NCBI RefSeq assembly: GCF_039548895.1
Contig: NZ_JBCLVG010000001.1
Length of the DNA stretch: 64,000 nt
Strand: one strand, 5' to 3'
Source: Orlajensenia stereocauli
GTDB taxonomy: Bacteria; Actinomycetota; Actinomycetes; Actinomycetales; Microbacteriaceae
The first letter of the stretch is position 1; each line of letters begins with the position of its first letter. Shown here in pieces: positions 17,632 through 26,243 of this stretch. The notes beneath the pieces were generated by a model. It was not told where the DNA came from and made no database searches. It saw only the letters and a program-made list of their open reading frames with translations. Both the position numbers and the translations under genes were made by a program.

Positions 17632-19309
17632 CGGCGCCTCCGATCAGCTGGGCGGACGCCGGCCCGTCGACGGGAGAGACGGGCGCTGCGGGTTCGGTGG
17701 CCCCGGCGTCTTCCGGCACGAGGGCGAGCGGGCTGTCTCCGCGGGGCGAATCGGCCGTGCGCGGGAGCACGATCAGGAAGTTGCTGCCCGCGTCGGGCTG
17801 CGACCACACCTCGATGGCGCCTCCGTGGACCACGGCGTCCTCGAGGGCGATGGCGAGGCCGAGTCCAGTACCGCCGATGGTGCGCTGGCGTGACGGATCG
17901 GCGCGCCAGAACCTGTCGAAGACGTGGTCGGCCGCCTCGGCGGTCATGCCGATGCCGTAGTCGCGCACGCCGATCGCCACTGCAGTGGCATTGGAGTCGA
18001 CCGACACGATGATGGGGCGATGCTCGCCGTGCTCGATCGCGTTGCCGAGCAGATTGCGGAGGATGCGCCTGATGCGCCGCGGGTCGACGAGTACGTCGAC
18101 GTGGCCGCCCGGGGCCACGAGCTGCAGTTCGCAGCCGTTCCGCTCCGCCAGGGTGTGCATGCTGGCGACGGCATCCGCCGCGAGATGGGCGAGGTTGGTC
18201 GGCTCGCGCGCGAGGTCGACCGATCCGGCGTCGTAGCGGCTGATCTCGAGCAGGTCGGCCAGCAGCACCTCGAACCTCTCCACCTGGGTGTGCAGCAGTT
18301 CGACGGTGCGCTCGGCGACGGGAGTGAAGGAGTCGCGCTGGTCGTAGAGCACGTCGCCGGCGAGTCTGATGGTGGTCAGTGGGGTGCGCAGTTCGTGTGA
18401 GACGTCGGAGACGAAGCGCTGCTGCACCTCGGACAGGTCGGCGAGCTCCTTGATCTGCAGTTGCAGGCTGTCCGCCATGCCGTTGAACGAGCGCGCCAGC
18501 GTGGCGATCACGTCCTCGCCCTTCTCGGGGATGCGCACCTCGAGGTCGCCGGCAGCGAGCTGCTCACTGGTCTCGGCCGCAACCCTGATCGGCGTGACGA
18601 CGAGGCGCACGACCACCCAGGTGACGGCGGCGATGAGCAGCAGCAGGGCCAGTGCAGCGACAGCAGCGGTCTGCTGCACCGACGACAGGGTCTGCTGCAC
18701 GTCGGCCAGGCTGTACCCGATGTAGACCTCGTACCAGCCGGCTTTCGGCAGCAGCAGTTGCGAGCCGACCACGATGCCCGGCTGCGCGCGGTCGTCGACA
18801 TCCGTCAGCGTCACCGACTGCCAGAACTGCCCGGCGCGATCCGACTGCACCTGACGCCGCAGGTCTGTGGAGATGACGGTGCCGCGCAGTTCGTTGGTGG
18901 TGAAGTCGAGCGGGGCGTCGGTGGACGGCGGCTGTCCCGGAGCCCGCGACATGGCGATGAGTCTGCTCGACGAGGCCGCACTGATGGAGGCCTGCGCCTC
19001 GCTGAGGACGGCCTGAACGGCGTCGCGATCCGAGGCGTCCGATGCGTCGAGGATGCGCTGGGCCGACTCGGTGGCCCGGCTCGAGTCCGAGAGCACCAGT
19101 TCCAGGCGGGACTGGAACAGGTTGTTGCTCACGCTCACCGAGAGGTAGACCCCGGCGAGCAGGATGGCGAGGCCGGAGAGCCCGAGCGTGATGACTGTGG
19201 TGCGGAACTGCAGCGAGCTGCGCCACAGCCGCACAGTTCGCGTCGGCCACGTGCGCCAGCTCGCCCAATCGACGCCGAGCAGTCGCGGCTCGGCCGCAGG
19301 GGCGGTCAT
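17624..19309 (-). CDS. mtrB: Sensor histidine kinase MtrB
   Basis: A 561-residue two-pass membrane kinase. Membrane helices at about 39-57 and 215-237 flank a 150-residue extracytoplasmic sensor. A HAMP linker (238-290), HisKA with SDVSHELRTPLTT (His305) and HATPase_c (LLGNAIEHGE, DYGIGM, GGTGLGLAIALE) follow. It phosphorylates MtrA and controls cell-wall, division and osmotic genes in actinobacteria. The C-terminal 50 residues are Pro/Ala-rich and probably disordered. It lies 6 nt after mtrA. Confidence 0.96.
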   Translation of the reverse strand: MTAPAAEPRLLGVDWASWRTWPTRTVRLWRSSLQFRTTVITLGLSGLAILLAGVYLSVSVSNNLFQSRLELVLSDSSRATESAQRILDASDASDRDAVQAVLSEAQASISAASSSRLIAMSRAPGQPPSTDAPLDFTTNELRGTVISTDLRRQVQSDRAGQFWQSVTLTDVDDRAQPGIVVGSQLLLPKAGWYEVYIGYSLADVQQTLSSVQQTAAVAALALLLLIAAVTWVVVRLVVTPIRVAAETSEQLAAGDLEVRIPEKGEDVIATLARSFNGMADSLQLQIKELADLSEVQQRFVSDVSHELRTPLTTIRLAGDVLYDQRDSFTPVAERTVELLHTQVERFEVLLADLLEISRYDAGSVDLAREPTNLAHLAADAVASMHTLAERNGCELQLVAPGGHVDVLVDPRRIRRILRNLLGNAIEHGEHRPIIVSVDSNATAVAIGVRDYGIGMTAEAADHVFDRFWRADPSRQRTIGGTGLGLAIALEDAVVHGGAIEVWSQPDAGSNFLIVLPRTADSPRGDSPLALVPEDAGATEPAAPVSPVDGPASAQLIGGADA

Positions 19310-19315
19310 GAGGGG

Positions 19316-19996
19316 TCAGGCCACGCTGCCGGCCCGGTACCCCACGCCGCGCACGGTCGTGACGATGCGCGGGTTGTCGGGGTCGTCCTCGACCTTCGCG
19401 CGCAGGCGCTGCACGTGCACGTTGACGAGGCGGGTGTCGGCCTTGTAGTGGTAGCCCCACACCTGCTCGAGCAGCATCTCGCGCGTGAACACCTGGTGCG
19501 GCTTCGACGCGAGGGCGAGCAACAGGTCGAACTCGAGGGGCGTGAGGTTGATGCGGCGGTCCCCGCGTCGCACCTCGTGGCCGGCGGCATCGACGGTGAG
19601 GTCGCCGATCTGCAGGTGCGTCGGCTCCGAGGCCTGCGTCGGGCGCAGACGCGTACGCACACGGGCGATGAGCTCCTTCGGGTTGAAGGGCTTCACGATG
19701 TAGTCGTCGGCCCCGGCCTCGAGGCCCTTCACGACGTCTGCGGTGTCCGACTTGGCCGTGAGCATGATCACGGGGGTGCCGGACTCCGCCCTGATGAGGG
19801 CGCAGACCTCGATGCCGTCGAGCCCCGGAAGCATGAGGTCGAGGAGCACGAGGTCGGGTTTCGACGCCCGGAATGCCTCGAGGGCGAGTGCTCCGTCCGC
19901 GCAGAAGAAGGGCTCGAAGCCCTCACCGCGCAGCACGATGCCGATCATCTCTGCCAGGGCCGTGTCATCGTCGACGACCAGAATGCGTGCGTTCAT
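19316..19996 (-). CDS. mtrA: Response regulator MtrA (OmpR/PhoB type)
   Basis: A 226-residue regulator. The receiver domain has VVDDD (7-11) and phospho-acceptor Asp53 in VLLDLMLPG, then the conserved Thr/Lys (MLTAKSD, IVKPF). The winged-helix output domain (about 130-226) ends GVGYRAG. An upstream in-frame GTG at 20011 would add five residues (MENGT); ATG 19996 is preferred because it resembles the usual MtrA start, but neither has a strong Shine-Dalgarno. First gene of mtrA-mtrB-lpqB, divergent from the membrane protein gene at 20129. Confidence 0.96.
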   Translation of the reverse strand: MNARILVVDDDTALAEMIGIVLRGEGFEPFFCADGALALEAFRASKPDLVLLDLMLPGLDGIEVCALIRAESGTPVIMLTAKSDTADVVKGLEAGADDYIVKPFNPKELIARVRTRLRPTQASEPTHLQIGDLTVDAAGHEVRRGDRRINLTPLEFDLLLALASKPHQVFTREMLLEQVWGYHYKADTRLVNVHVQRLRAKVEDDPDNPRIVTTVRGVGYRAGSVA

Positions 19997-20128
19997 CGTT
20001 CCGTTTTCCACTGAGGCCGATCCGATCCTGTCATCGCCCGACCGCGCGATCTTCAGTCACAGAGTAGTCGAGAGACATGGGTCGCGCGTGGCAACGGCGC
20101 GGCTGCCCTCGTATGCGAGCATGGACGG

Positions 20129-21442
20129 GTGACGGACGGCGCGGAGAAGCACTCAGGACATGACCAGGTTCCGGCGACTCCGGATGCCGCCCACCCGGAC
20201 GAACCAGCAACTCCGGCGCAGGCGCCATACGGCGAGCCGAGCTCCGGACAGCCGAGCTACCCACAACCGACCTACGGCCAGCCGAGGCCCGGGCAGCAGC
20301 CTCCCCAGCCGCAGTACGGCGAGTACGCGCAGGCTCCGTACGGCCAGCCGACGTGGGGCCAGCCCGACTGGCAGCAGCCTGGGATGCAGCAGCCCGTCAT
20401 CGGCGCCCCCGGCTGGACTCCTCCGCCCAAGCCCGGCATCATCCCGCTGCGACCACTCAGCTTCGGCACCCTGCTCGGTGCGCCCTTCCAGATGCTCAAG
20501 CGCAACCCCAAGGCCACCTTCGGCAGTGCACTGCTCATCCAGGGCATCGTGGGCGTTGCCACGATCGCTGCCATCGTCCCGTTCACCCTCTGGATCGTCG
20601 GCAGGGTCGACAACGCCTCGGTCGAGGACCAGTCGGAGGTGATCGCGGGCTCTGTCGGCCTCGGCATCCTGGTCGGCGTCGTGCTGTTCGCCGTCTCGCT
20701 GCTCGCCTCGGCACTGCTGCAGGGAGTCATCGTGCTCGAGGCCGCCCGAGCCACCCTCGGCGAGAAGCTCACCCTGGGAGCCCTGTGGAAGCGCGTGCTG
20801 CCCCGCGTGCTCCCCCTCGTCGGCTGGCTTCTGCTGCTGGGAATCGGCTTCACACTCGCCCTCGCGTTCCTCGTGCTCATCGCCGTGCTGATCTTCGCCC
20901 AGGGCGAGGGCTTCCTCGGCCTCGGCATCGCCTACTCGGTCCTGGCAGGCATCGGCCTGCTCGTGCTCTCGGTCTGGATCTACACCAAGACCCTGCTCGT
21001 GCCGTGCTCCATCGTGCTCGAGCGACTCGGCATCTTCGCGGCCGTCAGGCGTTCGTGGTTGCTGGTGCGTGGAGCATTCTGGAAGGTGTTCGGCGTGAAC
21101 CTGCTGGTCGCGGTCATCGTCAACACCATCGCGCAGATCGTCACGGCGCCGCTGTCGATCCTGGTCGGCTTCGGCACCACGGTCCTCGACCCGAACGGGT
21201 CAGGCGATCAGGTGGCATTCCTCGTCATCACGAACGGGCTGGTTCTCCTCGTCACCATCGTCATCGGGGCGGTGGCCTCGGTCGTGCAGTCGGGAACCAT
21301 CGCCTTCCTCTACATCGACCGGCGCATCCGCGCCGAGGCTCTCGACCTCGATCTGCAGCGCGCGGTCGAGGCGCGCGAGTCCGGCACCGAGGCGGCGGAC
21401 CCGTATCTCCCGGCCGACCGGCTCTCCCCCGCGACAGTATGA
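20129..21442 (+). CDS. Membrane protein with GPDPase-membrane-like domain and Pro/Gln/Tyr-rich tail
   Basis: A 437-residue protein. The first 110 residues are disordered, with repeated PxYGQP motifs. About six membrane helices follow (135-405), and the fold resembles the membrane domain found with glycerophosphodiester phosphodiesterases. No catalytic residues are seen. The GTG at 20129 begins directly after the mtrA divergent region. Its stop overlaps the DUF4129 start (ATGA), so it heads the MoxR operon. A role in envelope or protein-complex maintenance is inferred only from that operon. Confidence 0.8.
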   Translation: MTDGAEKHSGHDQVPATPDAAHPDEPATPAQAPYGEPSSGQPSYPQPTYGQPRPGQQPPQPQYGEYAQAPYGQPTWGQPDWQQPGMQQPVIGAPGWTPPPKPGIIPLRPLSFGTLLGAPFQMLKRNPKATFGSALLIQGIVGVATIAAIVPFTLWIVGRVDNASVEDQSEVIAGSVGLGILVGVVLFAVSLLASALLQGVIVLEAARATLGEKLTLGALWKRVLPRVLPLVGWLLLLGIGFTLALAFLVLIAVLIFAQGEGFLGLGIAYSVLAGIGLLVLSVWIYTKTLLVPCSIVLERLGIFAAVRRSWLLVRGAFWKVFGVNLLVAVIVNTIAQIVTAPLSILVGFGTTVLDPNGSGDQVAFLVITNGLVLLVTIVIGAVASVVQSGTIAFLYIDRRIRAEALDLDLQRAVEARESGTEAADPYLPADRLSPATV

Positions 21443-22119
21443 GCGGTGGCCTGCAGCAGGCGTTCGACGTCCCCGTCGACCCGAGCGCCGATGAGGCCAG
21501 GCGACTGCTGCTCGACGAGCTGTCCCAGCCCGAGTACCAGGCCGCGCGTCCGACCTGGTTCGACCAGCTGTCGCAGGCAGTCCGCGACTGGTTCGTGAGC
21601 CTGTTCTCCGGCGGCGGAGACGGAGCCGGTCCCGTGCTTCCGGCCATCCTCCTCGTGCTGGTCGTGGCGGCGCTCGTCAGCGCGCTCCTCATCTACGGCC
21701 TGCCCCGCCTCAACCGTCGCGCACGACAGGACGTGAACGCCCTGTTCGGCGACGAGGACGCGCGCAGCGCCGACGACATCCGCCGCGCCTCGGCCGCTGC
21801 CGCCGCCGGCTCCGACTTCGCCACGGCCATCGTCGAGCGCTTCAGGGCCATCGCTCGCACGGCATCGGACCGTGCCGCCGTGTCCGTGCACCCGGGCACG
21901 ACCGCCGACGACTTCGCCAGGCGGGCCGCCCTCGCCTTCCCCGATGCCCGAACACGGCTGGATCGCGCGGCCCGCGTCTTCGATGGCGTGCGCTACCTCG
22001 GTGCAGCGGGAACCGCAGAGGAGTACGCCCTCCTCGTGGACCTCGACGACGAGGTGCGAGCCGTGCGCCCAGCGGCGGCATCCGTGCAGAGTCCCGTCTC
22101 GGCGGAGGCTCCGCGATGA
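21439..22119 (+). CDS. DUF4129 domain membrane protein
   Basis: A 226-residue protein with one membrane helix (about 60-85) and a C-terminal DUF4129 region (ERFRAIARTASD, then HPGTTADDFARRAALAFP and ARVFDGVRYLG). DUF4129 proteins accompany MoxR ATPases and DUF58 proteins and are thought to belong to the same envelope complex. The start overlaps the previous stop by 4 nt and the end overlaps the next start by 4 nt. Confidence 0.88.
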   Translation: MSGGLQQAFDVPVDPSADEARRLLLDELSQPEYQAARPTWFDQLSQAVRDWFVSLFSGGGDGAGPVLPAILLVLVVAALVSALLIYGLPRLNRRARQDVNALFGDEDARSADDIRRASAAAAAGSDFATAIVERFRAIARTASDRAAVSVHPGTTADDFARRAALAFPDARTRLDRAARVFDGVRYLGAAGTAEEYALLVDLDDEVRAVRPAAASVQSPVSAEAPR

Positions 22120-23393
22120 CCATGACGGATCCCTCGAAGCAGGCGACTCCGGATGCCGCCTCCGGCGCGGCATCCGTGACCCCGACTGTGCGCCAAGCGG
22201 CCCGCCGCGGGGTGTTCTGGGTGGTTCTCGGCATCATCGCCGTCGGCTTCGTGATCGTGACGGCCCTCGTGCGGGGAGACGGCGGGGCAGCCGGCATCCC
22301 GCTCGCCGCCGACAGCGCCGGGCTCGCCGGAGGCAAGGCCGTGGTCGAGGTGCTGCGCGACTCCGGGGTCGACGTGGTGCCCGTCGGGTCCCTCGAGGCC
22401 GCGCGCGACGCCGGAGGCGTGGGCACCGACGTCACCCTGTTCTTCTCGGACCCCGGCGGATACCTCACCGCTGACCAGCTCGGCGCGATCGTCGGCCTCG
22501 CGGACGACATCGTCGTCGCCGATCCGGACTTCGCGACCCTGCAGGCCGTCTCCGCCGGCGCTGTCAGCGCCGGCGGAACCCCCGACGGCGACACCTCGGC
22601 GGCCGCGTGCCCGGTTCCCGCCGCGGAGCGAGCCGGAACGGCCACCCTCGGCCAGAAGTCCCTCGCCGTCGATGACGCGACAGCAGACTGGACAGGCTGC
22701 TTCGCGAGCGGCGACCGCTCCTGGGCCATGCTGCAGCAGCAGTCCGATGCCGCGACCCTGACACTGCTCGCCGACGGCTCGCAGCTGCGCAACGACACGA
22801 TCGCAGCGGAGGGCAACGCCGCGCTCGCCCTGTCGCTGCTCGGGCAGCACTCCACCCTGATCTGGTACCAGCCGACCCTCGCAGACGTCGTGGGCGGCGC
22901 AGCCCCGACCCTGGGCGAGCTCTCGCCCGACTGGGTCACCCCTGTCGTCGTGCTGCTCGTGCTGGTCGTGGTGGCCGCGGCCGTCTGGCAGGGCCGCCGC
23001 TTCGGGTCCCTCGTGGTCGAGAACCTCCCCGTGACGGTGCACGCCGGCGAGACCCGCGAGGGTCGCGCCAGGCTCTACGCCCGCACCTCGTCCAGGCTTC
23101 GGGCGGCGGATGCCCTCCGCATCGGCACGATCGGGCGCCTCGCCGCGCGACTCGGGCTGGCGCGCACGGCGTCGGTCGACGAGATCGTCGGGGCTGCCGC
23201 ATCCGTCACCGGCCTGCGTCTCGGCGACGTGCGCGACGTGCTCGTCGACGCCCGCCCCGATTCCGACCGGGCCCTCGTCGATCTCTCCGGCCGGCTCGTG
23301 GACCTCGAGCGGGCCGTGACAACCGCCACCGAGGTCGGCGCCGCAGGCGCTCCGGCATCCGTTCCACCCTCCACAGAAAGAATGGGTTCATGA
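22116..23393 (+). CDS. DUF4350 domain membrane protein
   Basis: A 425-residue protein with membrane helices at about 33-50 and 275-292. The loop between them is a DUF4350 (Rossmann-like, GATase-like) domain outside the membrane, with the pattern DSAGLAGGKAVVEVLRDSG and STLIWYQPTLADV. The cytoplasmic end carries helices that may contact the MoxR ATPase. Two cysteines (ACPV, TGCF) could form a disulfide outside. It is coupled by ATGA overlaps on both sides. Confidence 0.88.
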   Translation: MTMTDPSKQATPDAASGAASVTPTVRQAARRGVFWVVLGIIAVGFVIVTALVRGDGGAAGIPLAADSAGLAGGKAVVEVLRDSGVDVVPVGSLEAARDAGGVGTDVTLFFSDPGGYLTADQLGAIVGLADDIVVADPDFATLQAVSAGAVSAGGTPDGDTSAAACPVPAAERAGTATLGQKSLAVDDATADWTGCFASGDRSWAMLQQQSDAATLTLLADGSQLRNDTIAAEGNAALALSLLGQHSTLIWYQPTLADVVGGAAPTLGELSPDWVTPVVVLLVLVVVAAAVWQGRRFGSLVVENLPVTVHAGETREGRARLYARTSSRLRAADALRIGTIGRLAARLGLARTASVDEIVGAAASVTGLRLGDVRDVLVDARPDSDRALVDLSGRLVDLERAVTTATEVGAAGAPASVPPSTERMGS

Positions 23394-24379
23394 CCGATCC
23401 GTCCTCCCCCGTCTCCGACCAGCCCGCGGCGCCGGACCTGCGCCACTCGCTCGCCCGCGTGCGCACAGAGGTGGGCAAGGCCGTGGTCGGCCAGGACGGC
23501 GCCGTCACCGGCATGCTCATCGCCCTGCTCGCTCGGGGACACGTGCTCCTCGAGGGCGTGCCCGGCGTGGCGAAGACCCTCCTGGTGCGCAGCCTCAGCA
23601 CGGCGCTCTCGCTCGACACGCGCCGCGTTCAGTTCACGCCGGACCTGATGCCGGGCGACGTGACGGGCTCGATCGTCTACGACCAGAAGGCCGGGGACTT
23701 CGAGTTCCGAGAGGGCCCGGTGTTCACGAACATCCTGCTCGCCGACGAGATCAACCGTACGCCCCCGAAGACCCAGTCGGCCCTGCTCGAGGCCATGGAG
23801 GAGCGCCAGGTGAGCGCCGACGGCGTCTCGCGGCCCGTGCCTGAACCCTTCCTGGTCGCGGCGACGCAGAACCCCATCGAGTACGAGGGCACGTACACCC
23901 TGCCCGAGGCGCAACTCGACCGCTTCCTGCTCAAGCTGGTGCTCGAGGTGCCGGACCGCGACGTCGAGGTGGAGGTGCTGCGGCGGCACTCGGCCGGATT
24001 CGATCCCCGCGACCTCGCCGCAGCAGGCGTCACGCCGGTGCTCGGAGCAGCGGAGCTCGCTGCGGCCCAGCACGCCGTCGCCTCGGTCGGGGTCAGCGCC
24101 GACGTGCTGGCGTACGTCGTCGACCTGGCCCGCGCGACCAGGCGCAGCCCGTCAGTGAAGCTCGGCGTGAGCCCGCGCGGGACGACGGCCCTGCTCGCGT
24201 CGGCGAAGGCATGGGCCTGGCTCTCGGGCTACGACTCGATCACCCCTGACCACGTGCAGGCGATGGTCGTGCCGGTCTGGCGCCACCGCATCCAGCTGCG
24301 ACCCGAGGCCGAGCTGGAGGGCGTGGCCATCGACGCCATCCTGGCCTCGATCGTGCAGCAGGTCCAGGTTCCGATCTGA
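23390..24379 (+). CDS. MoxR family AAA+ ATPase
   Basis: A 329-residue chaperone-like AAA+ ATPase. Walker A is EGVPGVAKT (55-63), Walker B is LLADEINR, and sensor and arginine motifs follow (ATQNPIEYEGTYTLPEAQLD). MoxR proteins work with DUF58/VWA partners in maturing or inserting protein complexes. The start overlaps the DUF4350 stop (ATGA) and DUF58 follows after 3 nt. Confidence 0.95.
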   Translation: MTDPSSPVSDQPAAPDLRHSLARVRTEVGKAVVGQDGAVTGMLIALLARGHVLLEGVPGVAKTLLVRSLSTALSLDTRRVQFTPDLMPGDVTGSIVYDQKAGDFEFREGPVFTNILLADEINRTPPKTQSALLEAMEERQVSADGVSRPVPEPFLVAATQNPIEYEGTYTLPEAQLDRFLLKLVLEVPDRDVEVEVLRRHSAGFDPRDLAAAGVTPVLGAAELAAAQHAVASVGVSADVLAYVVDLARATRRSPSVKLGVSPRGTTALLASAKAWAWLSGYDSITPDHVQAMVVPVWRHRIQLRPEAELEGVAIDAILASIVQQVQVPI

Positions 24380-24382
24380 TCC

Positions 24383-25714
24383 ATGACTCTCTCAGGTCGC
24401 TTCGTCACGCTGCTCGCCCTCGGGGTGCTTCCGATCATCCTGATCGACAGCGCAGCCCCGGGCTCCGCCGCGCTCGTACTCCTCGGGTGGGTTCTCCTGG
24501 CGCTCGTGCTCGCCGGCATCGACCTGGCGACGGCAGCGTCGCCGCGCGCGGTCATCATCGCGCGCGATCTGCCGGCCCGCGTGCGGCTCGGTGAGAGCGT
24601 GGCCGCCGAGCTGTACCTGACGAATTCCGGCTCGCGGCGCCTGCGTGGCGTCGTCCGTGACGCCTGGCAGCCGTCGGCTGGCGCATCCGTCACCCGCTCG
24701 AGAGTCGACATCCCCGCCGGAGAACGGCGGCGGATCACCGTCGTGCTCACGCCGTTCCGCCGCGGGGAACGCCGGGTCGAGACGGTGACGGTGCGCAGCT
24801 ACGGACCACTCGGCCTCGCTGCTCGCCAGGCGAGCCTCGTGGCACCCGGCCGCATCAGGGTGCTGCCGCCGTTCACGGCCCGCAAGCACCTGCCGTCGAG
24901 GCTCGCACGCCTGCGCGAGCTCGACGGGCGAACGGCCGTCATGCTGCGCGGGCAGGGCACGGAGTTCGACAGCCTGCGCGAGTACGTGCGCGGCGACGAC
25001 GTGCGCTCGATCGACTGGCGCGCCACGGCCCGTCAGGCCGTCTCGGGGGCGGCAGCGCAACGACTCATGGTGCGCACCTGGCGACCGGAACGAGACCGCC
25101 GCGTGGTGATCGTCGTCGACTCTGCACGGACAGCGGCAGCCCGCATCGAGAACGAGCCCCGCATCGACACGGCGTTCGAGGCATCGCTGCTGCTCGGCGC
25201 CCTGGCCTCCCATGCCGGCGACAGGGTCGACTTCGTCGCCTGGGACCGTCGCGTGCGTGGCCGCGTGCAGCGGGCGGCGGGCGCCGAGCTGCTCTCGCGC
25301 ATGGTCGACTCGATGGCGCTCATCGAGCCCGAGTTGATCGAGGCCGACTGGGCCGGTGTTCCCGCGCTCGTGCGCGGGATCACGAACCGGCACGCCCTCG
25401 TGGTGCTGCTGACCTCGATCGACGGCCCCGGCGCGTCCGGGGCCCTGCTGGCCATGCTGCCGCAGCTCACCCGTCGGCACACGGTGCTGGTGGCATCCGT
25501 CACCGACCCTGCGACGCTGGCTGCGGTGTCGGACCGCGACGACCTCGAGGCCGTGTACAGGGCCGCGGCAGCCGAGCGCGCCCTGCTCGACGTCGCCAGG
25601 GTCTCCGCGGCCATCCGGCGCCTGGGCGGCGAGGTCGTCACGGGAGCGCCGGCCGAACTGCCACCGGCGCTGGCCGATCGCTACATCGCCCTGAAGGCGG
25701 CCGGACGGCTGTAG
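24383..25714 (+). CDS. DUF58 (VWA-like) membrane protein
   Basis: A 443-residue protein with two N-terminal membrane helices (about 8-45), a beta-rich region and the DUF58 core: LRGQGTEFDSLREYVRGDD and RSIDWRATAR, the hallmark. A VWA-like fold follows (RRVVIVVDSARTA has the start of a MIDAS-type strand). The DUF58 partner of MoxR is nearly always adjacent. It is the last gene of this operon before fur. Confidence 0.93.
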   Translation: MTLSGRFVTLLALGVLPIILIDSAAPGSAALVLLGWVLLALVLAGIDLATAASPRAVIIARDLPARVRLGESVAAELYLTNSGSRRLRGVVRDAWQPSAGASVTRSRVDIPAGERRRITVVLTPFRRGERRVETVTVRSYGPLGLAARQASLVAPGRIRVLPPFTARKHLPSRLARLRELDGRTAVMLRGQGTEFDSLREYVRGDDVRSIDWRATARQAVSGAAAQRLMVRTWRPERDRRVVIVVDSARTAAARIENEPRIDTAFEASLLLGALASHAGDRVDFVAWDRRVRGRVQRAAGAELLSRMVDSMALIEPELIEADWAGVPALVRGITNRHALVVLLTSIDGPGASGALLAMLPQLTRRHTVLVASVTDPATLAAVSDRDDLEAVYRAAAAERALLDVARVSAAIRRLGGEVVTGAPAELPPALADRYIALKAAGRL

Positions 25715-25763
25715 CCCGTCCCGGCCCTGCCCGCGGATGCCGGAACGTCGGCGAGTCTTATTT

Positions 25764-25790
25764 TTAGTCGTTCACGATAACTGTTAGGGT
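25764..25790 (+). promoter_or_regulatory. A+T-rich promoter/operator of fur-katA
   Basis: The sequence before fur changes abruptly from GC-rich to A+T-rich (TTATTTTTAG at 25759-25768, then CACGATAACTGTTAGG). TAGGGT (25785-25790) lies 6 nt before the ATG at 25797 and suggests a leaderless transcript. An imperfect AGT-N-GTT / AAC-N-ACT symmetry is compatible with an autoregulatory Fur/CatR box, but it is not a clean palindrome. Confidence 0.45.
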
Positions 25791-25796
25791 GGACGG

Positions 25797-26243
25797 ATGC
25801 GATCGAGTGCGGAACACGAGATCCACCGGGCCGGTCTTCGCGTCACGGCGGGTCGTCTCGCGCTGCTCGAAGCCCTCGACAGGTTCCCGCACAGCGACGC
25901 GGCCACGCTGCAGCGACACCTCGTCGAAACCGATGCGAGCAGCTCCATCCAGTCGGTGCACAACATCCTCGCCGACCTCACCGCGGCCGGCCTGCTGCGC
26001 AGGATCGAGCCGGCCGGATCGGCCGCGCGCTACGAGCGTCGCGTCGGCGACAACCACCACCACATCGTCTGCACGTCGTGCGGCGCCGTGGCGGACGTCG
26101 AGTGCGTCGTCGGCCATGCGCCCTGCATCGCTCCCTCCGACACAGCGGGCTTCACGCTCGCGACAGCGGAAGTGACCTTCTGGGGCCTCTGCGCCCCCTG
26201 CCAGAAAATGCACGTAGTACCCATAAAGGAGATCCATGACTGA
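25797..26243 (+). CDS. Fur family peroxide-responsive repressor (FurA/CatR-like)
   Basis: A 148-residue regulator. The N-terminal winged helix (1-80, AGLRVTAGRLALLEAL and SIQSVHNILADLTAAGLL) is followed by the metal-binding domain with HHHIVCTSCG and CAPC zinc cysteines. Fur proteins next to a catalase gene in actinobacteria (FurA-KatG, CatR-CatA) sense peroxide and repress the pair. The katA ATG overlaps its stop (26236-26243) with an AAAGGAG ribosome site, so the two are coupled. Confidence 0.93.
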   Translation: MRSSAEHEIHRAGLRVTAGRLALLEALDRFPHSDAATLQRHLVETDASSSIQSVHNILADLTAAGLLRRIEPAGSAARYERRVGDNHHHIVCTSCGAVADVECVVGHAPCIAPSDTAGFTLATAEVTFWGLCAPCQKMHVVPIKEIHD